Assembly: GCA_044359055.1 (NCBI GenBank)
Contig: JBIKMV010000161.1
Location: forward strand, 1 to 6,583
DNA: 6,583 nt
Origin: CAMDMI01 sp044359055
Lineage (GTDB): Bacteria > Bacteroidota > Bacteroidia > Cytophagales > Flexibacteraceae
Reading direction: 5' to 3'
The translations under genes were made by a program, and so were the position numbers. The notes beneath the pieces were generated by a model that worked only from the letters and a program-made list of their open reading frames with translations, ran no database searches and had not been told where the DNA came from. Shown piece after piece: positions 1 to 6,101 of the stretch (position 1 is the first letter of the stretch; each line of letters starts with the position of its first letter).

Positions 1-1
1 A

Positions 2-589
2 ATTAGCTTTCATTCAAAAGTTGACCCAATTGTTCCATATACTGGAGGTATGGGTGGTGCTCCTCCATTGACAACAATATATTTTCCATCTCAGGACAGC
101 ACAATGAATTTATGGTCTCAAAAAAAAAATTGCCAGTCAAGAGACACAATTATAAACGGAAATGGAACGAATTACGACTTCATTAAAATACATAACTGTT
201 CATGCAATGTAGAAATCCATCATTATGCCACTACTGACGGCAGTCATAGTTGGCCAGGCGGTAATCCAAACAACAATCCTGTTTCAACTCAAATTAGTGC
301 GACTGATTTACTTTGGTCTTTTTTCCAGAATTATACATTAGGCTGCTTGACAACTGGAATTAACGACTTAAACGAAACTAAAGAAGCCATCAAAGCATTT
401 CCGAATCCATTTTCAGACAAAATCAACCTGACAAACACGACAGGAAAAGAACATTTTACCCTATATAATTATTTTGGACAAATCGTGTGGTCGGGTAACG
501 ACATTGAACTAAAAGATTTTTCAGAGTTGACTCGTGGCTTATACTTTCTCAAAATAGACAACAGAACTATTAAACTTGTGAAACAATGA
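2..589 (+). CDS. Secreted PHB depolymerase/LpqC-type esterase with T9SS tail (5' partial)
   Basis: The frame is open from base 2, so the true start lies upstream of the window; the ATG at 50 is internal. The first part ends with a motif typical of the esterase_phb/LpqC branch of alpha/beta hydrolases: a Cys-containing strand (NCSCNVEIHHY), then SHSWPGG, then a helix ISATDLLWSFFQNY. In that family the His of HSWPGG (residue 66 counted from the ATG at 50) is the catalytic base of the Ser-Asp-His triad; the nucleophile Ser would be upstream of the window. From about residue 111 a T9SS type A sorting domain follows, with FPNPFSDKINL, YNYFGQIVWSG and LTRGLYFLKI. This implies export through the outer membrane and attachment or release at the surface. 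The likely role is hydrolysis of an extracellular ester (polyester or feruloyl-type); the substrate cannot be told. A run of ten A at 120-129 lies in the coding frame. Repeat R1 begins 14 nt after the stop. Confidence 0.85.
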   Translation: MSFHSKVDPIVPYTGGMGGAPPLTTIYFPSQDSTMNLWSQKKNCQSRDTIINGNGTNYDFIKIHNCSCNVEIHHYATTDGSHSWPGGNPNNNPVSTQISATDLLWSFFQNYTLGCLTTGINDLNETKEAIKAFPNPFSDKINLTNTTGKEHFTLYNYFGQIVWSGNDIELKDFSELTRGLYFLKIDNRTIKLVKQ

Positions 590-603
590 CAATAAAGGCA
601 GCA

Positions 604-695
604 CATAACAACTAAGGTTTCGTTGCGTGCGGAGCACTGCCTGTCCCAATTTATCGGGAAACAATGAAACCTCCCGATGCAAGATCGGGACAAGT
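604..695 (+). repeat. R element copy 1 (two-hairpin repeat after the esterase gene)
   Basis: First of three copies of a dispersed element. It opens with CATAACAACTAAGG, continues as one arm of a stem (AGGTTTCGTTG, pairing with CAATGAAACCT at 664-674 apart from one G-T pair), has a variable loop, then a second perfect hairpin TCCCGAT-GCAAG-ATCGGGA (672-690), and ends at ACAAGT. The loop is longer here than in the other copies. It holds a small GTGC-GGA-GCAC hairpin and a CCTGTCCC...ATCGGGA palindrome that looks inserted. All three copies lie just after a stop codon on the same strand, which suggests a transcript 3' end structure or a cassette boundary. There is no T-tract, so a plain intrinsic terminator is not supported. 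Confidence 0.75.
640..659 (+). repeat. Short palindrome CCTGTCCC...ATCGGGA inside R1
   Basis: A 20-nt imperfect palindrome in the loop of R1, absent from the loops of R2 and R3. It shares its CCTGTCCC start and ATCGGG end with the palindrome at 850-872 that interrupts a group II intron domain V. The arms pair as TCCC with GGGA, with an A-C mismatch further in. It is probably a member of a very small dispersed palindromic family. Confidence 0.5.
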
Positions 696-719
696 GTGCA
701 TTCCGGCCAAAGTGAGCCA
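695..719 (+). mobile_element. Orphan IS21-family terminal repeat (25 bp remnant)
   Basis: This 25-bp stretch, TGTGCATTCCGGCCAAAG followed by TGAGCCA, matches the left end of the complete IS21 element at 3595-3619 at 23 of 25 positions. Its first T is also the last base of repeat R1. Sequence after 719 does not continue as IS21, so this is a lone end left by deletion or an imperfect event, not an element. Its orientation is that of the 3595 end, so the lost element body would have lain to the right. Confidence 0.7.
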
Positions 720-823
720 ATGGGGAGGGGTTCACAAATCCGGAAAAACGAAATGGAAATCCGAAAAAATCCTTCTTTTGAGTATTATTGCCGGGTGCTT
801 GCCAGACTGCTTTCAAGGAGCTT

Positions 824-920
824 GAGCCGGATGAATTGAGAGGTTCACGCCTGTCCCGATTTTACATCGGGGCCTGGTTCCGTGGGAAGGTGGGGGTGCA
901 ATTCCCCTGCCTTACCCGAT
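824..920 (+). ncRNA. Group II intron 3' end, domains V-VI, damaged copy
   Basis: Bases 824-849 match domain V of the copy at 6354: GAGCCGGAT with the AGC triad, then GAATT-GAGA-GGTTC (stem with GNRA loop), then ACG. The closing strand is broken by an inserted palindrome at 850-872 and resumes as CCTGGTTC at 873-880. Domain VI follows as a G-rich/C-rich hairpin (GGTGGGGG ... CCCCTGCC) and ends CTTACCCGAT. The A at 914 is 7 nt from the 3' end, as expected for the branch-point A. No intron 5' half or reverse transcriptase is present: the 104 bp upstream back to the orphan IS21 end have no recognisable intron core. The copy is almost certainly not self-splicing. It lies 47 nt upstream of the membrane protein gene and would form part of its leader. 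Confidence 0.75.
850..876 (+). repeat. Palindromic insert in intron domain V, flanked by CCTG
   Basis: Compared with the intact domain V at 6354-6387, this copy has about 23 extra bases between ACG and the closing strand. The extra piece is CCTG followed by a hairpin TCCCGAT-TTTAC-ATCGGGG (854-872), then CCTG again (873-876). The repeated CCTG could be a 4-bp target duplication or part of the element. The same start and end motifs occur at 640-659 in R1. Confidence 0.6.
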
Positions 921-967
921 AAGTGGCAACCAATGACTACATTAAAAATTAAAAGCATAGTTTAAAG

Positions 968-1387
968 ATGGATAAAAAAAGTGCATATTATTGGTTTGCA
1001 ATTTTTGCGATTAGTTTTGTTGCCTTCCAGATAATACAGGAAATCAGAGAGGATTATGCAGGAGAAAATCTTGCGGTTAAATACTTTTTTGGGGTGGCAC
1101 CGAATTTTTTTCCGGCTATTGGATTGCCATCGCTATTTGTAATCTTAATCCCGGAAATATTTGGGAAAAACAAAAAAATCAAAAGAATTTGTGAAAATAG
1201 ACACATTGCATCAAATATTACTTCTCTCATGGGTTTAATTATTTGGGAAGTTTTACAATTAACCGGAAATTTAAAATTTGATTGGAACGATATACTTTGG
1301 ACAATACTGGGAGCTTTAACATTTCAACTAATCTGGATTGTGTCTTCAACCAAATTTAAGACAATTGACATTGGACAAAAAATATGA
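968..1387 (+). CDS. Small multi-pass membrane protein, unknown function
   Basis: 139 residues with four predicted hydrophobic segments at about 8-25, 43-63, 84-100 and 107-128, separated by short charged loops (KNKKIKRICENR at about 67-78). It is thus an inner membrane protein with no signal peptide or sorting tail. I do not recognise the family with confidence. The second half (EVLQLTG...FDWNDILWTILGA) loosely recalls the conserved E and DxxDI...GA pattern of VanZ-like proteins, but that is weak. The ATG at 968 is the first start in frame after the intron remnant; TTTAAAG just upstream is AT-rich with no strong ribosome site, as is usual in Bacteroidota. Repeat R2 begins 9 nt after the stop. 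Confidence 0.75.
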   Translation: MDKKSAYYWFAIFAISFVAFQIIQEIREDYAGENLAVKYFFGVAPNFFPAIGLPSLFVILIPEIFGKNKKIKRICENRHIASNITSLMGLIIWEVLQLTGNLKFDWNDILWTILGALTFQLIWIVSSTKFKTIDIGQKI

Positions 1388-1396
1388 ATGGCTGCC

Positions 1397-1467
1397 ACTA
1401 ACAACTAAGGCTTCATTTGGCACGCAAAGCCAACAATAAAACCTCCCGAAGCAAGATCTGGCAAAGT
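1397..1467 (+). repeat. R element copy 2 (after the membrane protein gene)
   Basis: Second copy, starting 9 nt after the stop codon of the membrane protein gene. It shares TAACAACTAAGG, then CTTCATTTGGC ... GCCAACAATA with a 7-nt loop (ACGCAAA), then AAACCTCCCGA, GCAAGATC and AAAGT. The second hairpin is degraded (TCCCGAA / ATCTGGC) relative to R1 and R3, so this copy is the most diverged. Confidence 0.7.
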
Positions 1468-1888
1468 CTGTGGCCGGGCCACCGCAGCTCCAGCCCCGGC
1501 CCGAAAACCGGCCGGCATCATCCGGGATATGTTGGTCAAAAATCAGAACAACGCCCCGCCCACTCCTTACCTTTTTCCGGACGAAAAAAGAAAACTCAAA
1601 CCGGCGGAACGGGTCAAAAAACAAATTGCTACATTTGGCCTCAAACAGGAAGACCCGGGATTTGCAATAACTTGAAAATCAAGCCCGTAAAAAACATTAG
1701 TCAGAAGTTTTTTTTAAAAAAACAATGTAATGACACAAACAAGAGAATTACCACAAAAAAGGTTTGACAGTTCATATTGACATCAAACTAAATTACAATT
1801 ACATAATAAAAGTGGAGACCAGCAACCACTCAAAAAACGGGGCGACACCGAAAAGCCATACAAGTATGAAAATTCAAAATCTGGCATA
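1468..1888. other. Intergenic: GC-rich patch, then AT-rich stretch
   Basis: After R2 the sequence becomes strikingly GC-rich (about 1470-1520), including a CCGGCC-8 nt-GGCCGG hairpin at 1496-1515. It then passes through a possible small ORF (1529-1675) and becomes AT-rich, with an eight-T/seven-A palindrome at 1708-1722. I recognise no RNA gene here. The composition shift suggests that a piece of another origin has been joined to the AT-rich leader of the next gene. Confidence 0.5.
1529..1675 (+). CDS. Possible 48-codon ORF or remnant of a longer gene
   Basis: A short frame starting at ATG 1529 and ending at TGA 1673-1675. It reads through a lysine-rich, protein-like sequence containing PPTPYLFPDEKRKLKPAE and ending KQEDPGFAIT. 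The frame stays open upstream of the ATG through the GC-rich patch, as would a truncated gene's 3' end. I do not recognise the family and see no ribosome site. Two overlapping frames are open over the same bases, and this one looks the most protein-like by residue make-up only. It could be a degraded coding fragment or chance. Confidence 0.2.
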   Translation: MLVKNQNNAPPTPYLFPDEKRKLKPAERVKKQIATFGLKQEDPGFAIT

Positions 1889-2872
1889 ATGAAAAATTTA
1901 TTTGTTTTATATGTTGTTATGGCATTTACATCGTGGCACTTACACGCTCAGCCATGTTTCAGTCCAACAATTACAAGTCCCAGATTAGGTTATTTTAATA
2001 ATGGGCCAAACTCAGTTGCTTTCTGCGACAACAACGATACTGAAATTTTAGCGACCCAAGCATACGATACATATCAATGGTATAGACAAGAGTGGGCGGC
2101 TGTGCCTCCGGGTGCGCCAAATCCAAATCCATGGATTGCGATTCTCGGAGCAAATTCTCAAACATATACTATCAATGGCACAGACGACATGTTGTTTTAT
2201 TTCAAAGTGGAAGCGACTTTAGATACATGTACAGAAGAAAGTCCTGCTATTTTAGCAGACGGATATGCTTTTGGCTTGCCTTATCTTGTTGCTACTTTTC
2301 AACCCGGTACTTATCAATATATTGGATTCGGAACATATAATATATGCAATGGATCTTCTGTTTTACTCGCAAACGGATTCCCCGATGTTTATGGCCAGCA
2401 TACCTGGTATAGGTGTATGCCTTCAGCTATCCCTCCGGTGACAGGAGACACCTGCATAATTCCAGGAGCTAACGGTGATACCATAATAGCTACCAAATCA
2501 GGATTTTATGGATTCTATAGTTGTACCGATTATTGTCCTAATATTTGCCTGTTTCTTGATGTTCCTAATTTTATTACACTTCAATTTGGCAATTTTTCTT
2601 TTTGTGCAACAGGTATTAAAGAGCCGATAACATCGAATAACCTGTTATTGTACCCAAATCCAACGGATCAATTTTTATTTCTTGGAAAAGTTGAAGATGT
2701 ACCCTTTGCTAATGTTACAATAATTGACATAGCTGGAAAGGTCGTAAGAAACATTGATAGCTTTGATTTTAGACAACCTATTAATATTAGCAACCTACCA
2801 TCAGGCAGTTATCTAATAATTTCAAAATCTAGTTCAGGAAGAATAGCAAGAAATAAATTTATTAAAAAATAG
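1889..2872 (+). CDS. Secreted Ig-like repeat protein with T9SS sorting domain
   Basis: 327 residues. Residues 1-20 form a signal peptide (basic MKN start, hydrophobic core, cleavage likely after HLHA). Two Ig-like repeats follow: one at about 42-112 (YQWYR ... ILGANSQTY ... FYFKV) and one at about 157-218 (HTWYR ... IPGANGDTIIATKSGFYGF). These share a WYR...GAN..T core of the kind seen in Bacteroidota surface and adhesin-like proteins. Many cysteines are present, consistent with disulfides outside the cytoplasm. Residues 252-327 are a T9SS type A tail: LLLYPNPTDQFLFLG, VTIIDIAGKVVR and LPSGSYLII. It is probably exported across both membranes to the surface; no enzyme motif is visible and the ligand is unknown. 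ATG 1889 is chosen because it begins a clean signal peptide. Repeat R3 starts 40 nt after the stop. Confidence 0.9.
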   Translation: MKNLFVLYVVMAFTSWHLHAQPCFSPTITSPRLGYFNNGPNSVAFCDNNDTEILATQAYDTYQWYRQEWAAVPPGAPNPNPWIAILGANSQTYTINGTDDMLFYFKVEATLDTCTEESPAILADGYAFGLPYLVATFQPGTYQYIGFGTYNICNGSSVLLANGFPDVYGQHTWYRCMPSAIPPVTGDTCIIPGANGDTIIATKSGFYGFYSCTDYCPNICLFLDVPNFITLQFGNFSFCATGIKEPITSNNLLLYPNPTDQFLFLGKVEDVPFANVTIIDIAGKVVRNIDSFDFRQPINISNLPSGSYLIISKSSSGRIARNKFIKK

Positions 2873-2885
2873 GAATGAGAAAAAA

Positions 2886-2910
2886 CTGGTTCTCTTATTG
2901 ATAAAACCAG
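2886..2910 (+). terminator. Possible weak stem-loop after the Ig-like gene
   Basis: CTGGTT at 2886-2891 pairs with AACCAG at 2905-2910, 13 nt after the stop codon, just before repeat R3. An alternative stem, GAGAA with TTCTC, overlaps it. There is no downstream T-tract, so termination is a guess from position. Confidence 0.25.
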
Positions 2911-2912
2911 CC

Positions 2913-2983
2913 CATAACAACTAAGGCTCCATTGGGCCCGGCGGGCCAACAATGAAACCTCCCGATGCAAGATTGGGACAAGT
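2913..2983 (+). repeat. R element copy 3 (after the Ig-like protein gene)
   Basis: Third copy: CATAACAACTAAGG, then CATTGGGCCCG-G-CGGGCC with AACAATG closing the stem (two unpaired A), then AAACCTCCCGAT-GCAAG-ATTGGGA and ACAAGT. It shares its opening 14 nt exactly with R1. The terminal loop of the first stem is the variable part among copies. Similarity stops at ACAAGT in R1 and R3, which marks the likely element edge. Confidence 0.75.
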
Positions 2984-3179
2984 CGGGTCACAAGATTTTT
3001 CCGGGGATTGGGTTGAATTTAAGTGAATGGTTTTTCCATTCGGAAGAAGAAGAAAGGGGTCAGTTGTAAAAACCGGGACAAAGATTCTAACCTGCCTGAT
3101 CTGCAATCAATTGGGTGGCACTTTTGATGTCAAAACAATGACATTCAGGTTTTTGCGAACTTCTTGCTCTTTATACTGC

Positions 3180-3200
3180 TTATACCCCGGCGGGGTATAA
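3180..3200. repeat. Perfect 9-bp palindrome TTATACCCC-GGC-GGGGTATAA
   Basis: A perfect 9-bp inverted repeat with a 3-nt spacer. There is no gene on either side for it to serve as an operator and no T-run beyond TATAA, so a dispersed palindromic repeat is more likely than a terminator. Confidence 0.5.
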
Positions 3201-3232
3201 TGTCAATAGCCCCCGACCAACACGATAACAAA

Positions 3233-3245
3233 CTCCATAGGAGCG
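3233..3245 (+). repeat. REP-like palindrome CTCCATAGGAGCG
   Basis: A short hairpin (CTCC-ATA-GGAG) followed by GAAATGTTTTAT. Its reverse complement recurs at 3477-3490 with a related flank (ATAACATGA). The pair forms inverted ends about 230 bp apart, the layout of paired REP-type repeats. Confidence 0.5.
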
Positions 3246-3476
3246 AAATGTTTTATTTGCCCAAGGTGGCCTATACCATTCTCAACTCAATGTCCATTTG
3301 ATTTTTGCCGAAAAAGTGAGGCAGAGTCTCCATCCCGGGTTCCCAAATGGATTGCTTACATTCAAAACCGGGAGACAAACCATAAAAAACCATCCTTCCG
3401 GGCTGAATTTCAGGGATTTCTGAAATTCTGTGAAATTGATTTCAAACCTGAATATTTATTCGAACCGATAACATGA

Positions 3477-3490
3477 CGCTCCTATGGAGC
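3477..3490 (-). repeat. REP-like palindrome CGCTCCTATGGAGC, inverted partner
   Basis: Hairpin GCTCC-TAT-GGAGC. Read on the minus strand it gives CTCCATAGGAGCG, identical over 13 nt to 3233-3245, followed in both by an ATGTT(TT)AT-like sequence. The DNA between the two shows no gene. Confidence 0.5.
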
Positions 3491-3594
3491 TTTGGCCTCT
3501 CCTGCTTTCCTTCCTATTAACATCCGACACCGCCGGTGCCGGAAATATAAATTTCTTTTTTTTCGAAACTCAACTCTCCATGGAAATTTCTTAT

Positions 3595-3669
3595 TGTGTA
3601 TTCCGGCCAAATTGAGCCACTGAATCCGGCCCAAAGTGAGCCAGGTATTCCGGTTCAAAGTGAGCCACC
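3595..3669 (+). repeat. IS21 end at 3595: three tandem transposase-binding repeats
   Basis: Three related repeats in a row: 3599-3620 (TATTCCGGCCAAATTGAGCC), 3622-3643 (GAATCCGGCCCAAAGTGAGC) and 3646-3669 (TATTCCGGTTCAAAGTGAGC). The outermost is the terminal inverted repeat. In IS21 such repeats are bound by IstA. This end lies downstream of istB. Confidence 0.75.
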
Positions 3670-3704
3670 TCCTAGGATATGATTTATAGTCGCTGGCAAA
3701 GGTA

Positions 3705-4454
3705 TCAGAATTGTTTTTTAGTGTTGTTTTTTCTTAGTGATTCTCCCATCAGTTCTATTCGGTTCGCTTTATGAATTATCCGGTCCAGAATGGCATCTGC
3801 AATGGTGTTTTCATTGATGTACGAATGCCAGCTTGATATCGGTAATTGGGATGTTATGATGGTGGCATACCGGTTGTGCCTGTCTTCGATGATTTGAAGT
3901 AAAGCAAGCCTAGATTGTGTATCCAAAGGAGCGAGTCCCCAATCATCAAGAATGAGTAGATTCATCTTTTCGATTCGTTCCATGTCTTTTCGGAAAGATC
4001 CATCCAGTTTGTCGGATTTGAGTTGTTGGAGAAGCTTTGGTAGTGAGAAGTAAGCCACTTTCCTGCCTTGCATACAGGCCTGATAACCCAAAGCAGAAGC
4101 CAGATATGATTTACCACAACCCGTTGCTCCACTGATGATAATATTCTCTCCCCGATCAATGTAGGAGCCGTCTGCTAATATAGAAAGGGTTTCCCTGGTT
4201 AGATTCCGATCCTGGGAACAGATGATCTCTTCCACGCTTGCCTGGTAACGGAACCGGGCGTTTTTGATCGCTGTCTGGGTGCGCCGATGGTTGCGGTAAA
4301 GCAATTCAGCCTCCAGAAGTTGAGCCAGCATAACAGCAGATTCTGGCTGTTGATGGGCAGGCATGGAAAGGACGGCTTGGTATTGATCAGCCATTCCTGT
4401 AAGCATAAGACCCCGCATCTTTTCAAGGGTGGTCATGTTGAAACTGTTTCTCAT
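3705..4454 (-). CDS. istB: IS21-family helper ATPase IstB
   Basis: 249 residues, normal length for IstB. This AAA+ ATPase of the DnaA/DnaC-like branch loads on target DNA and stimulates the IstA transposase. Visible motifs are Walker A GATGCGKS (109-116), Walker B LLILDD (166-171), the sensor-like TIITSQLP (198-205) and an Arg-rich segment DRIIHKANRI (224-233). The N-terminal helical part (LEKMRGLMLTGMADQYQ) is typical of the family. The listed start at 4454 gives MRNSF; the ATG at 4436 (MTTLEKM) fits the family's usual N-terminus equally well, and neither has a strong ribosome site. It lies 48 nt downstream of istA and is probably co-transcribed. Confidence 0.95.
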   Translation of the reverse strand: MRNSFNMTTLEKMRGLMLTGMADQYQAVLSMPAHQQPESAVMLAQLLEAELLYRNHRRTQTAIKNARFRYQASVEEIICSQDRNLTRETLSILADGSYIDRGENIIISGATGCGKSYLASALGYQACMQGRKVAYFSLPKLLQQLKSDKLDGSFRKDMERIEKMNLLILDDWGLAPLDTQSRLALLQIIEDRHNRYATIITSQLPISSWHSYINENTIADAILDRIIHKANRIELMGESLRKNNTKKQF

Positions 4455-4502
4455 ATTGGTCTTGTTTGTTTTATCTTTTGATTGTTTGATTTCTTTTCTG
4501 CT

Positions 4503-6053
4503 TTACTGATAATACTCTGGTCCTCTTAGGTTTTCATGAATGGGGGGCGGGGGGGATGTTTCATTCTCATTGTACCCTTCCAACATCGAGTGGATATCAA
4601 GAGTCAATACATTTTCAAGTCTGGAATAGGAGACATAATCGTATTGAAGGCAGATACCCGCTGCTTCCTCAATTCGCTCATTTCCATGTTTTTTAGCCAG
4701 CATCAGCACTCCCTGACATAGTTTGAAGCTCTGCTCCGGATGTTTACTGCGCCCCAGAATCTGATGGATAAGCAGGGCCGTGTTAGAGCCAATGCGGGTG
4801 CCTTCGGCAACAAAGTGCTCCTCGCTCCAGTTGCGGTAGTATTGATGTTTGGGGTGAAGATGGCTGTTCGTTGTACTGTATTTGTGGGGGGTAATCATTC
4901 TTGAATGGGTTGCAATCCGCTCATATTCATGGAAGATTTCCACCGTATCCTTGCTGTAAGCAATGCGAACAGGCTTACCAACATATGAATAGGGAACCGA
5001 ATAGTGGTGTTTGTCTTCGTAAAGCAGTACATGGCAATTGGGATGAACACGGGCCTGTTGATACTTCTTAAGCTCAAAGCTTTGGTCGGGAAGGGGGCTT
5101 AAGGATTCCCTTTCAATGGATTCAAACTCTTCAAACCGGGTGGTAGACCGCTGCTGATACTTCATCCGGTTGTGCTTATCTACCAGCTCGCCAATGGCTT
5201 TGTTCAGATCGGGCAGCGTATGAAATATCTTTCCATGAAGGGGAGCATAAACACGCGTATAAAGAATATTTACCGCACTCTCTACCAAGGCCTTGTCTTT
5301 GGGTTTGTGGGCACGGGTGGGTAGAATTGCCGTGTTGTAATGACGCCCGAAGTCGGCCATACTCAGGTTGATTTCAGGATCGTATTTACTGGCTTTCTTA
5401 ACAGCAGGCTTAAGATTATCACATACAATTCCCGAAGGAACTCCACCAATAAAGTTAAGATTATCAGCCAGACAGCCTAGAAAATCAGCACTTTGCTGAC
5501 TCATACATGCTTTGGCAAACGTATAACCACTCGATGGCAGAATCCCAACAAAGAACTCGACAGGAATCTGTTCTCCCGTTTGTGAATCAACCAGGTGTAG
5601 TTTTTTACCCGCAAAGTCAACCATGAGCTTATCACCTGCCTTGTGTTCAAATACATAGCTGATTTTATGACGAGAAAGAAAACGAGCGAAGTGATCACAA
5701 AACTGAGAGTATTGAACTCCATCGGGTGTTGCTCGTTTATATCGCTCCCAGATCAGACGACGAGTCATCCCAACACGCTTGAGCTCGGTTTCCATAGAAG
5801 GAAAAAGAGCATATAAACTGTCCCAATGTGGCTTTACATCAACAGGTTGGATTACAATTGAATGAAGCTGTGAATCACTCAGATTCAGTAGTTCCTTAAA
5901 AGTAAATGGATGAGATTCAAATACCAATAAGTACTTCTCAACCGTATTGCGGGACAACTCAGTCCGCTTACTGATCTCTCTTTTTGACTTGCCCTCGATT
6001 TGATACCGAAGAACTTCTTTTAGCTTGTTCATAGACAGAATTTGATTAGCCAT
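4503..6053 (-). CDS. istA: IS21-family DDE transposase IstA
   Basis: 516 residues, full length for IstA. An N-terminal helix-turn-helix (about 22-42, KSKREISKRTELSRNTVEKY) binds the element ends. The RNase H-fold core shows the catalytic triad: D146 in MVDFAGK, D212 in IVCDNLKP and E258 in KALVESAVN. The domain after about 340 (VHPNCHVLLYEDKHHYSVPY) is the C-terminal region usual for this family. The protein cuts and joins the element ends, working with IstB. The C-terminus is proline-rich (SPPPP) because of a G/C homopolymer run on the DNA (about 4541-4555), a spot prone to slippage, but the frame is intact. ATG 6053 gives the standard N-terminus. Confidence 0.95.
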   Translation of the reverse strand: MANQILSMNKLKEVLRYQIEGKSKREISKRTELSRNTVEKYLLVFESHPFTFKELLNLSDSQLHSIVIQPVDVKPHWDSLYALFPSMETELKRVGMTRRLIWERYKRATPDGVQYSQFCDHFARFLSRHKISYVFEHKAGDKLMVDFAGKKLHLVDSQTGEQIPVEFFVGILPSSGYTFAKACMSQQSADFLGCLADNLNFIGGVPSGIVCDNLKPAVKKASKYDPEINLSMADFGRHYNTAILPTRAHKPKDKALVESAVNILYTRVYAPLHGKIFHTLPDLNKAIGELVDKHNRMKYQQRSTTRFEEFESIERESLSPLPDQSFELKKYQQARVHPNCHVLLYEDKHHYSVPYSYVGKPVRIAYSKDTVEIFHEYERIATHSRMITPHKYSTTNSHLHPKHQYYRNWSEEHFVAEGTRIGSNTALLIHQILGRSKHPEQSFKLCQGVLMLAKKHGNERIEEAAGICLQYDYVSYSRLENVLTLDIHSMLEGYNENETSPPPPIHENLRGPEYYQ

Positions 6054-6101
6054 TTTTCAAGGTTTTACAACCTCAAAATTGACATCAAATCATATCCACA
6101 A

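Larger units (their letters stand above)
2984..3594. other. Gene-free stretch with several palindromes
   Basis: No convincing gene on either strand; the short open frames here lack protein-like composition. It holds a GAATGG-TTTTT-CCATTC hairpin (3025-3041), TTTTGA-TG-TCAAAA (3122-3135), the TTATACCCC palindrome (3180-3200), a pair of REP-like palindromes (3233-3245 and 3477-3490), and a GAATTTCAG/CTGAAATTC hairpin (3405-3428). It appears to be a pile-up of dispersed non-coding repeats. Confidence 0.5.

Noticed and set aside
627..839. A 70-codon plus-strand open frame
   Set aside because: It runs through R1, the orphan IS21 end and into domain V, with no protein-like composition; it is an accident of non-coding repeats.
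1704..1723. T8A7 tract as an intrinsic terminator
   Set aside because: It has no GC stem, and it lies far from the preceding stop codon; it is only a low-complexity palindrome.
1417..1767. A 116-codon plus-strand open frame (and a 66-codon one at 1470)
   Set aside because: It begins inside R2 and shows no domain-like pattern; the frame ending at 1675 has the more natural residue make-up, so these two look like shadows.
1777..1805. TTGACA-17 nt-TACATA as a sigma-70 promoter for the Ig-like gene
   Set aside because: Bacteroidota promoters usually follow a different pattern (TTTG and TAnnTTTG), and an AT-rich leader yields such matches by chance.
604..2983. Integron attC sites
   Set aside because: The placement and folding are suggestive, but the RYYYAAC and GTTRRRY core sites are not found at the element edges and no integrase is in the window, so only an analogy is reported.
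3705..6053. Open frames on other strands and frames over istA and istB (for example 4287-4481, 4536-4721, 5501-5722)
   Set aside because: They are shadows of two well-supported transposition genes with intact catalytic motifs.
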